Positions 1 through 5,554 of a stretch of DNA of 28,039 bases are shown here, one piece after another. The DNA lies in the IMG/VR virus record IMGVR_UViG_3300042434_000316, positions 1 to 28,039 of that record. One strand, 5' to 3'. How positions within the stretch are numbered: position 1 is the first letter of the stretch; the number at the start of each line of letters is the position of its first letter. The DNA is from a virus. The notes below the pieces were generated by a model that was not told where the DNA came from, did no database searches, and was given only the letters and a program-made list of their open reading frames with translations. The translations under genes and the position numbers were made by a program.

Positions 1-322
1 AAAACATCAAATAGTCGAGAAAGTAGACCGAAGGCAGAAAGCCCGTGGTGCCGCCATGCGTCAACGACATACTGAGCAGATACCGCTCCGTGCTGATGCC
101 GGGGCCGACATAGATGCTGTTGTTGCGGGAGCCGATGAGTTGCGTGGCCTCAAGCGCGGTGCCAACGTATGCGTTGTAAGACGGGATGCCGCTGCCGACG
201 CTGAAATCACCAAACGGGTTGGTCCCGAAACTACCGTAAACCGATGTGCGGATGAAATGCTGGATGTGATGCCGCCCTTGCTCGACGGCATTTGCCACCT
301 CGGCAACGGACCTAAACGGCAT
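1..322 (-). CDS. Putative virion protein, partial (runs off left edge)
   Basis: An open minus-strand frame begins at ATG 322 and continues without a stop to base 1, giving about 107 residues (start MPFRSVAEVANAVEQG). A ribosome binding site, GGAGAACCCTG, stands just before the ATG. The visible part is rich in G, S, T, Y and aromatic residues (for example GSFGTNPFGDFSVGSG and IYVGPGIST), as in beta-rich phage structural proteins. It follows portal and another probable structural gene in the same direction, so a virion role is likely but inferred. The start overlaps the last codons of the small upstream gene ending at 312. I do not recognise a named family, and the C-terminus lies outside the window. 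Confidence 0.75.
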   Translation of the reverse strand, partial: MPFRSVAEVANAVEQGRHHIQHFIRTSVYGSFGTNPFGDFSVGSGIPSYNAYVGTALEATQLIGSRNNSIYVGPGISTERYLLSMSLTHGGTTGFLPSVYFLDYLMF

Positions 323-458
323 CAGGGTTCTCCAGCGGTATCCACTCCACCTCGTCGGGTGACCACTCCACGCCCCCGTCAGGATGCTCTGAGCACTGAG
401 ACAACTCGTTGTCTGTCAGCGTCAGCAGTTCCCGACAGTGAGCGCAGCGGTACACCAC
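312..458 (-). CDS. Small CxxC protein (48 aa, GTG start)
   Basis: This 48-residue frame starts at GTG 458 (a second in-frame GTG lies at 455) and ends at TAG 312-314, inside the start of the next gene. The protein begins VVYRCAHCRELL and carries C5, C8, C22 and H25, a spacing that could bind one zinc ion. It also has an acidic, tryptophan-containing tail (EWSPDEVEWIPLENPD). The frame begins one base after the stop of the upstream gene (460), which suggests translational coupling; there is no strong separate ribosome binding site. It fills what would otherwise be a 137-base gap in an operon with no other gaps of that size. Function is unknown. Confidence 0.6.
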   Translation of the reverse strand: MVYRCAHCRELLTLTDNELSQCSEHPDGGVEWSPDEVEWIPLENPDAV

Positions 459-459
459 A

Positions 460-900
460 TCAGTCCACCGTAGCGGTCATGGCACCAGCAGCAAACTGCG
501 GCTGAATGCCGTTGCTGATGGACAGGCTGGCATTCAGCGCACCCTTCAGCAGCAGGTTGCCGGTGCCCGTGGAGTCCGTGCCGATGCCGAAGTGCGTGGC
601 CGTGGCGGTGCCCGCCGTACACTGACCGAACTGCACCAGCGCGGTGTTGGCGATGGTGCTGACCGTTCGCGTCCAGCCGCCTGCCGTGCGGTTCACAGCC
701 ACGCGGGCGTAGCCGGTGTAGCTGATCTCGTTGGTGCTCTGGTTGCCCGCCTCGCCGGGGTCTGCGCTGTGCAGCGAGATGTAAAACGAACCCGCCGTGG
801 CCGAGTTCTGCAGGCCCGCAGCGTCGCCAATGTCGGCCCAGTCCACGTTTAGGAACAGGAGGTCGAGGAGTGCCGCTTCGGCGGCGTTGGTCATGGACAT
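460..900 (-). CDS. Phage structural protein, small beta-rich (146 aa)
   Basis: The protein starts MSMTNAAEAALLDLLFLNVDWADIG and contains FYISLHSADPGEAG and YTGYARVAVNR, a pattern I recognise from uncharacterised virion proteins found in many phages and prophages, often called tail or fibre-associated. It is rich in small and polar residues and lacks Cys-rich, membrane or catalytic motifs apart from one Cys near the middle. The ATG at 900 is chosen because AAGGGG lies 8 bases upstream; the ATG at 894 would be too far from it. It sits 14 bases after the portal stop codon, in the same operon. The virion role is inferred from family resemblance and position. Confidence 0.85.
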   Translation of the reverse strand: MSMTNAAEAALLDLLFLNVDWADIGDAAGLQNSATAGSFYISLHSADPGEAGNQSTNEISYTGYARVAVNRTAGGWTRTVSTIANTALVQFGQCTAGTATATHFGIGTDSTGTGNLLLKGALNASLSISNGIQPQFAAGAMTATVD

Positions 901-914
901 GGTTCAGGCCCCTT

Positions 915-3272
915 TCAGTCTTCGTTGACAACCTCACCGGAGAACCCGGTGGAGGTCTTGGTGATCTGGATCTTCTTGCCGCCGCCGCCCGTAGACACGA
1001 TGATCGGCTGCTGCGGCCTCATGTCCGCGACCTGCCTGGCCAACGATTCAACCATGGACTTCAGTTCGTCCAGGGTTTCGCTGACTTTATCATCGGACTC
1101 ATCGGCGCTTGATTCTTCTTCGCTGCCGGATTCTTCCTCGGCCTGCTGCTGCTTGAGCGCCTTGGCCAGGGCAGCAAACTTCGCGGCGTTGTCCATCCGC
1201 ATGTTTTCAAGCTCCAGCTCGCGCTTGGCCGCCTCGAACGGATCCATCTGCGGCGCTGCGGGCTCGGGCGCGGGCGCCGGCTGCGGCTGCATCATCGCAC
1301 CCCCACCCTCGCCGCCGACCTTGGCCAGCGTCTCCATGGTCTTGGCCTGGGTCAGCTCGGCATCGGCCACGGTCGCCACCACATCGGCGCGAGCCTTCGC
1401 GGCCTTGGCCTGGGCCTCCTCTGCTGCAGCCTGCAGGAATATGGCATTCGGGTCAGGATTCGCGCCAGCCTGCGCCATCTGCGCGGCCTCCTCATCGGTC
1501 GGCTTGATCACGCCCATCTGCACCAACTGCCTGCGGAAGTGATCGCTGATCTCGGTCAGGCCCTCGCCTTCCATGTTCATCAGCGCGGCAGCCTGGAGCA
1601 CGCGCAGGGCGTCCGGGTCTTGCGTGACAGCCATCATCGCCGTGAGCGAGCGCACCGTCGCGGCACGCTTGCTGCTGCTGCTCGGGCCGACCTCAACAGC
1701 CAGGTCGAACTCGGCTTCGCTCAGGTCGTTTTCGTGCTCGACCTCGCCGTCCTCGCTCATGACCGGACGCATGAGTTCAATGGTGCTCATCTGGCCCTGC
1801 GAGCCGATGCCCTTCATCTTGCGGCCTGGCTCAACGTAGATTTCGCGGGCCATGCTGAGCCAAATCTCGCCGCCTCGGCGCACGCCCACAGCGTGATTGC
1901 TCATGTAAATGAACGTCTGCATGTCCAGGCGCTGCTGCACCATCTCCACGGCCTTGCCGCTGACGTTGGCGACGATCTTGTCGCCCTGCTCCTGGTTGCC
2001 CAGAACGTCGCGGATGTCCTGCTCGCTGATCTGCAGCAGTGCGGCCATGGCCGGGGGAATCTGCGGGCTCTTGGTGTAGCCCACCGGGCCTGCGGCCTGC
2101 TGGCTCCCGTCTGCGCCCGTGATCGGGTTCAGCAGCAGGTACGGGTAGTCCTTCAGATTGTCCTCGGACCACATGACCTGATGGCCGGCGACCTGCTCGG
2201 GCACCAGGATCGGCTTCTCGACGCTGGACAGCGCGGCAATCTCGGCCAGCTTGCTGCGCTGCATGTTCGCCAGGCGCTGCGCATCTTTCGCCAGCCTGAC
2301 ATGGCCGGCGCACCGCTCGATGTTGTCGATGAACCAGCGGCGGCCGTAGGTCGGAACGATAGGGATGTGCTTGCCGGCGATGTACCCGGCGTCTTCCAGC
2401 ACCTTCGCGCCGCTCAGGATGTACTTGCGCACCCGCTGGCGCTTGATGCGCTTCTGGCGCACCTCGACGCTGCCGATGGCCTCAAGCTGGGCCAGCATCT
2501 CGTCGTCCAGTTCGCTGTCGCGGTAACGCTCCTCCTCGCCATCCAGGCTCTGGAAGATGCGAACCGTCTCCGACACCATCTCGACCCGGTAATACTCGGC
2601 CACATAAATGACGTCAGGCGTAGACCAATCGAACTCATACTGGTGGATTTCCTTTGGCCAGGACGCCGGGTCGTCGTTGTACGCCTCGCGGTACGAGTCA
2701 GGCGTCATGCTGGTCAGCACGAAGCACCGCTTGGCATCGGCCTTGTCCTGGCGCTTGGCCTGCAGGTCAAAGAACACCGAGGAGTCGGCGTCGAAGATCG
2801 GCTCGATCTTGATGCGCTGGCGCTCGTCCTCGTCGTCTTCCTCGTTCTCGTAGACCGTGCGCAGGCGGTAGGCGCCGAAGCCGCCGCCCACGGCCTCCTG
2901 GAATGCGTTGTCATACGCCTCATCGGCGCCGCTGTCCTGCTCGTCTGCGCGGTACAGGTCGTCGCAGGTTTCGGCCAGCGGGTCGTATTCCTTGCCCTCT
3001 TTTGACACGAAGTCCACCGTCACGCGGTTGGCGCGGTACTCGGAGAAGATCCGCTGCACCGCAAGGGCGATCTTGTTGACCTCCATCTTCGGCTTGTTCT
3101 CGAACTGCGCACCCAGCGGGCCTTCCCACTGCGCCCCGGCGATGGAGTAGAACCGCCGATCCTGCAAGCACTGCAAGCGCTCATCGCGCAGCGCGCCCTG
3201 GATGTTGTCGAACTCGCGCATGGCCTCAGCGTGAACGCGCACCAGCCGCTGTTCGGTTGATTCTCTGGCCAT
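915..3272 (-). CDS. Portal protein, P22-like
   Basis: A 785-residue protein of the P22-type portal family (P22 portal is about 725 aa). Portals form the dodecameric ring at the head vertex through which TerL pumps DNA and to which the tail attaches. The N-terminal third includes NKIALAVQRIFSEYRANR (about residues 66-83), typical of this family near the start of the core. The last about 180 residues are predicted helical and charged (repeated A/E/K/Q blocks near 605-640), resembling the long helical barrel of P22-type portals. An unusual acidic serine-rich run (EEESGSEEESSADESDD, about 709-727) follows. GGAG stands 6 bases before ATG 3272. It lies directly downstream of terL, as in P22-like head modules. 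Confidence 0.93.
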   Translation of the reverse strand: MARESTEQRLVRVHAEAMREFDNIQGALRDERLQCLQDRRFYSIAGAQWEGPLGAQFENKPKMEVNKIALAVQRIFSEYRANRVTVDFVSKEGKEYDPLAETCDDLYRADEQDSGADEAYDNAFQEAVGGGFGAYRLRTVYENEEDDEDERQRIKIEPIFDADSSVFFDLQAKRQDKADAKRCFVLTSMTPDSYREAYNDDPASWPKEIHQYEFDWSTPDVIYVAEYYRVEMVSETVRIFQSLDGEEERYRDSELDDEMLAQLEAIGSVEVRQKRIKRQRVRKYILSGAKVLEDAGYIAGKHIPIVPTYGRRWFIDNIERCAGHVRLAKDAQRLANMQRSKLAEIAALSSVEKPILVPEQVAGHQVMWSEDNLKDYPYLLLNPITGADGSQQAAGPVGYTKSPQIPPAMAALLQISEQDIRDVLGNQEQGDKIVANVSGKAVEMVQQRLDMQTFIYMSNHAVGVRRGGEIWLSMAREIYVEPGRKMKGIGSQGQMSTIELMRPVMSEDGEVEHENDLSEAEFDLAVEVGPSSSSKRAATVRSLTAMMAVTQDPDALRVLQAAALMNMEGEGLTEISDHFRRQLVQMGVIKPTDEEAAQMAQAGANPDPNAIFLQAAAEEAQAKAAKARADVVATVADAELTQAKTMETLAKVGGEGGGAMMQPQPAPAPEPAAPQMDPFEAAKRELELENMRMDNAAKFAALAKALKQQQAEEESGSEEESSADESDDKVSETLDELKSMVESLARQVADMRPQQPIIVSTGGGGKKIQITKTSTGFSGEVVNED

Positions 3273-3303
3273 CAGGGACTCCGGGGATTGCGCATCGGGC
3301 GCG

Positions 3304-3332
3304 ATTATGCTACGCGAGCGGGTGAAAGTCTA
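3304..3332 (-). promoter_or_regulatory. Possible sigma70-type promoter before portal
   Basis: On the minus strand TAGACT (3332-3327) and CATAAT (3309-3304) are separated by exactly 17 bases, a fair match to the -35/-10 consensus. The -35 box overlaps the terL stop codon, and transcription would begin about 25 bases upstream of the portal start. The terL-portal gap (57 bases) is longer than most gaps in this operon. The call rests only on consensus matching. Confidence 0.3.
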
Positions 3333-4670
3333 TCGCCATCGGTGCGCGGTCGGAACTACCAGGCCGGCGATGTCCGGTTTCTTCGCCGTCGCTCCCGTGA
3401 TTGCGGGGAACAACGCGGCCAGACCCCAGATCAGCGCATCGGCGCGGTTCGGGCTGCGACTGCCGGTGTAGCCGGTGGTGGAGAACCCGCTGAGTTCGTC
3501 CTCCAGCTCGGGGAACATGCCCACATGCCGGACCTTGCCCTGCTCATACAGCGACGAGAACGGCTCGGCTCGCACCACCTTGCCCCGGCTGGCCGTCACC
3601 GGGCGGAACGGCGTGCGCGGGCGCGCTGTCTCGATCACCTGGCGCACCATCGCGCCGCCGTAATTCACCTCAGCCACCACGCAGTCGGCGCTGTGCCGGT
3701 CGAATGCCTCTGCGGCCACGCGGCCCCAGGTTGCAGGGCCGGCTTTCACGGTCAGGTCCTCGAGCAGGTAGCACGCGCCATCCGTGGCCAGGCCGACCAC
3801 GACGATGCCGATGGCGTCATTGTCCGCGCTGGCTTCGTCGTCCGCGCCGCTCGGGTCCACTGCGACCACCACGCGCACCAGTTGCGGCACGGCGCCGTCC
3901 AGCACGCGCCATCGGTCGATATGCTCCTCTGGGAACAGGGCGTTCGGGTTCGCGTCTGCGAATCGGCCCTCAAGGAATCGCGCCCGCATCCTGGCCGGCA
4001 GTGACTCCAGCATCCGCAGGTATTCCGGGCTCAGGTTCGCGGCATTGTCGGTCGGGTTGATGCTGAAAGCCGCGTAGTCCTCGGGCCGCGGCAGGCCCAG
4101 CCGGGTGTCGGGGTCGCGCTTCTCTACGAATCGGCGGTACGTCCAGTGCGTCTTGCTGGGCGGGTTGCAGTCGTAGTAGGCCCGCAGGCGCAACGGGACA
4201 GGCGATCTACCTTCGATCTGCTGCTCGGCCTTCTGCGCTAGGCGGGTCAGCGCGGTGTCGATGCTCGAAAGCGGGATCTGGCTGCACTCGTTGAAGTACA
4301 GCGTGGCGAACTCCTGGCCCAGGATCTTCTCGGTCCTGTCCTTGTCATCCAGGCCAGCAAACCAGATTTGCGAGCCACCGGGGAAGCTGACGTAACCGTC
4401 CTGCTGGTGCATTTCCCAGGACACGCCGGGATACGCGGCCCGCATGACCTTGGGGAACGTGTCCAGCACGACGGACGCCTTCAGGTGGTTGTACCTGAAC
4501 CGGAAGATCGCATGCCGGCTGTTCGGCGCCTTCAGCGCCCGAAAGACCACGTTGCGCGTGAGCAGGAACGTCTTTCCGCTGCGCGAGCCACCGAACAGCA
4601 TCAGGTGCGTGGCGTCACCGCTCAGGACTTGCTGAGCGGACTTCTGGCGGTCGGTTAGCTGGAATGCCAT
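3330..4670 (-). CDS. terL: Terminase large subunit (packaging ATPase/nuclease)
   Basis: This 446-residue protein is the DNA-packaging motor. The ATPase domain shows Walker A GGSRSGKT (27-34) and Walker B LYFNE (124-128) with the catalytic Glu. The RNase H-like nuclease domain shows VDPSG (Asp272), AEVNYG (Glu334) and NRADAL (Asp411), the expected acidic metal ligands in order. Length is normal for the family. It follows the small terminase subunit and the 71-aa gene and precedes portal, the standard packaging order. ATG 4670 lacks a strong ribosome binding site (only AAGG some way upstream). A short overlapping frame (4655-4783) ends just inside it and could couple translation. Confidence 0.95.
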   Translation of the reverse strand: MAFQLTDRQKSAQQVLSGDATHLMLFGGSRSGKTFLLTRNVVFRALKAPNSRHAIFRFRYNHLKASVVLDTFPKVMRAAYPGVSWEMHQQDGYVSFPGGSQIWFAGLDDKDRTEKILGQEFATLYFNECSQIPLSSIDTALTRLAQKAEQQIEGRSPVPLRLRAYYDCNPPSKTHWTYRRFVEKRDPDTRLGLPRPEDYAAFSINPTDNAANLSPEYLRMLESLPARMRARFLEGRFADANPNALFPEEHIDRWRVLDGAVPQLVRVVVAVDPSGADDEASADNDAIGIVVVGLATDGACYLLEDLTVKAGPATWGRVAAEAFDRHSADCVVAEVNYGGAMVRQVIETARPRTPFRPVTASRGKVVRAEPFSSLYEQGKVRHVGMFPELEDELSGFSTTGYTGSRSPNRADALIWGLAALFPAITGATAKKPDIAGLVVPTAHRWR

Positions 4671-4783
4671 CGTGTGTTATGCGCCTTGCGCGCTATCGAA
4701 AGCAACAGGTCGCGGAATGGTTCAGGCGTGGCGTTGCGGATCAGGTTAACCGGCGCGTTGGGTCGAGTTGCCCAGCGCCTCAA
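4655..4783 (-). CDS. Candidate small basic ORF between the 71-aa gene and terL
   Basis: A frame in +1 relation to the upstream 71-aa gene runs through the 75-base gap before terL and stops at TAA 4655-4657, inside terL. From TTG 4783 it gives 42 residues, including APVNLIRNATPEPFRDLL and SIARKAHNTRW, with ordinary amino-acid composition and mostly G/C third positions. Three further in-frame TTG codons lie in the hexamer repeat upstream. There is no ATG and no clear ribosome binding site. It could be a short real gene, the remnant of one, a leader that couples terL, or chance. Confidence 0.3.
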   Translation of the reverse strand: MRRWATRPNAPVNLIRNATPEPFRDLLLSIARKAHNTRWHSS

Positions 4784-4961
4784 TGTCAATGTCAATGTCA
4801 AGGTTCGGGTGGACTTCAAACGCTTTGTCGCGCCAAGCCCGCAATTCGCGCAGTTCGTCTAATGCAATCCATGCTTGCATGATGTCTGCGCCGTCGTACT
4901 CTCCGGTCTTTAGCTTTGTGCGCAAAAAGGCCAGTCCGTTGTCGTCAAGTGCAATAGGCAT
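4746..4961 (-). CDS. Small protein between terS and terL (71 aa)
   Basis: The protein begins MPIALDDNGLAFLRTKLKTGEYDGADIMQAW and ends in an acidic Asp-Ile repeat (DIDIDIEALG) encoded by a hexanucleotide repeat. GGAGAG stands 5 bases before ATG 4961, so this start is preferred over ATG 4994, which would overlap terS by 14 bases and has no such site. It lies between the two terminase genes. I do not recognise a family; it is mostly helical by composition, and function is unknown. Confidence 0.75.
   Translation of the reverse strand: MPIALDDNGLAFLRTKLKTGEYDGADIMQAWIALDELRELRAWRDKAFEVHPNLDIDIDIEALGNSTQRAG
4781..4801. repeat. Tandem hexanucleotide repeat, 3.5 copies
   Basis: CAATGT is repeated three and a half times on the plus strand (TTGACA units on the minus strand), within the 71-aa gene where it encodes alternating Asp and Ile. 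Copy-number change would lengthen or shorten the DIDI tract without shifting frame. In the alternative frame each unit supplies a TTG codon. Confidence 0.9.
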
Positions 4962-4980
4962 TTGCTCTCTCCATCCACGC

Positions 4981-5403
4981 TCAGAGTTTCTCATCGTCAG
5001 ACTGCGCGACGAGTTTCACCGCGCCGCCGTCGTGGCCGGCCAGCTTGATCATGTCGCCGTATTTTTTCGGGGCGAGTTTCGATAACAGCCACTTGCGAGT
5101 ATCTACCTGCAGTTTGTGTTTCTGGATCGCGGCCCAATCCTTTTTGCCATCGACAGTTTCAGGGTCTTGGTCGGATATATCCATTAATTCACTGGCGACT
5201 TTCTCGATGAAGTCTTCCCGCGCCTGCGCGTACCGGTCAGCAAGCGCAGCATCCTGACTCACCCAGAGCATGAACGTGCTGTGAGGAACCTTGGCCTTCT
5301 CGCAAGCCTTCCAGCATGTGAGCCCTGAATTCATGTGCGCCAGCACCGAATCCTCCATCTTCGCCCGCTCAGGGCTTCCGGATTTGGTCGGTTTGTTTGC
5401 CAT
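4981..5403 (-). CDS. terS: Terminase small subunit (DNA recognition)
   Basis: A 140-residue protein starting MANKPTKSGSPERAK. An N-terminal helix-turn-helix region (about residues 25-62, including GLTCWKACEKAKVPHSTFMLWV and DRYAQARED) is followed by a helical middle (HKLQVDTRKWLLSKLAPKKYGD) and an acidic tail. WLxxKLxPKKYGD is characteristic of one family of small terminase subunits. These proteins recognise the packaging site and stimulate TerL. AGGAG lies 6 bases before ATG 5403; the in-frame ATG at 5407-5409 touches AGGAG and is less likely. It is the first gene after the spacer with the inverted repeat, so a packaging site could lie there or within the gene. Confidence 0.9.
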   Translation of the reverse strand: MANKPTKSGSPERAKMEDSVLAHMNSGLTCWKACEKAKVPHSTFMLWVSQDAALADRYAQAREDFIEKVASELMDISDQDPETVDGKKDWAAIQKHKLQVDTRKWLLSKLAPKKYGDMIKLAGHDGGAVKLVAQSDDEKL

Positions 5404-5432
5404 CTTCATCTCCTAAAAGTTAGTGACCACTC

Positions 5433-5528
5433 AGGGGAGACTAGGGGAGGGTCATCCTGTTTATCGGGTATCGCGTGCGTGTGCGCGCGTGACGTATCAA
5501 ACAGGATAAGTATCCCCTACCCTCCCCT
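5433..5528. repeat. Long imperfect inverted repeat in the primase-terS spacer
   Basis: Two 30-base arms (5433-5462 and 5499-5528) match at 24 of 30 positions with identical internal spacing: AGGGGAG, 2 bases, TAGGGGA, 5 bases, ATCCTGTTT. The 36-base centre is rich in alternating CG/TG. Each arm therefore holds two AGGGGA-type direct repeats, four in all. The region between 5404 and 5540 has no gene. It could be a replication origin bound by the primase-helicase, a packaging (cos/pac) site next to terS, a regulator-binding site, or a large transcript hairpin. The repeat itself is directly seen; its role is not. Confidence 0.85.
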
Positions 5529-5533
5529 AAACC

Positions 5534-5554
5534 AAAAAACCTAGGGTAAACCCT
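5534..5554 (-). terminator. Weak terminator-like hairpin at the end of the primase gene
   Basis: On the minus strand AGGG-TTTA-CCCT forms a 4-bp stem spanning the last codons and stop region of the primase-helicase gene, followed within three bases by six T residues. The stem is short for an intrinsic terminator. It is placed where early leftward transcription could end before the late genes. Confidence 0.3.

Noticed and set aside
422-937. 171-codon minus-strand frame overlapping the 146-aa structural gene
   Set aside because: Arg/His-rich shadow with poor composition; the 460-900 frame has a family-like sequence and a good ribosome binding site.
1539-3005. Long plus-strand open frame (488 codons) opposite the portal gene
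   Set aside because: It is the complement of the portal gene in GC-rich DNA. Its protein is low-complexity (L, A, V, H, R) with no motif, and it has no operon partners on that strand.
3288-4004. Plus-strand 238-codon frame opposite terL
   Set aside because: Antisense of TerL, which has all ATPase and nuclease motifs.
4962-4994. ATG 4994 as start of the 71-aa gene
   Set aside because: It overlaps terS by 14 bases and lacks a ribosome binding site, while ATG 4961 follows GGAGAG.
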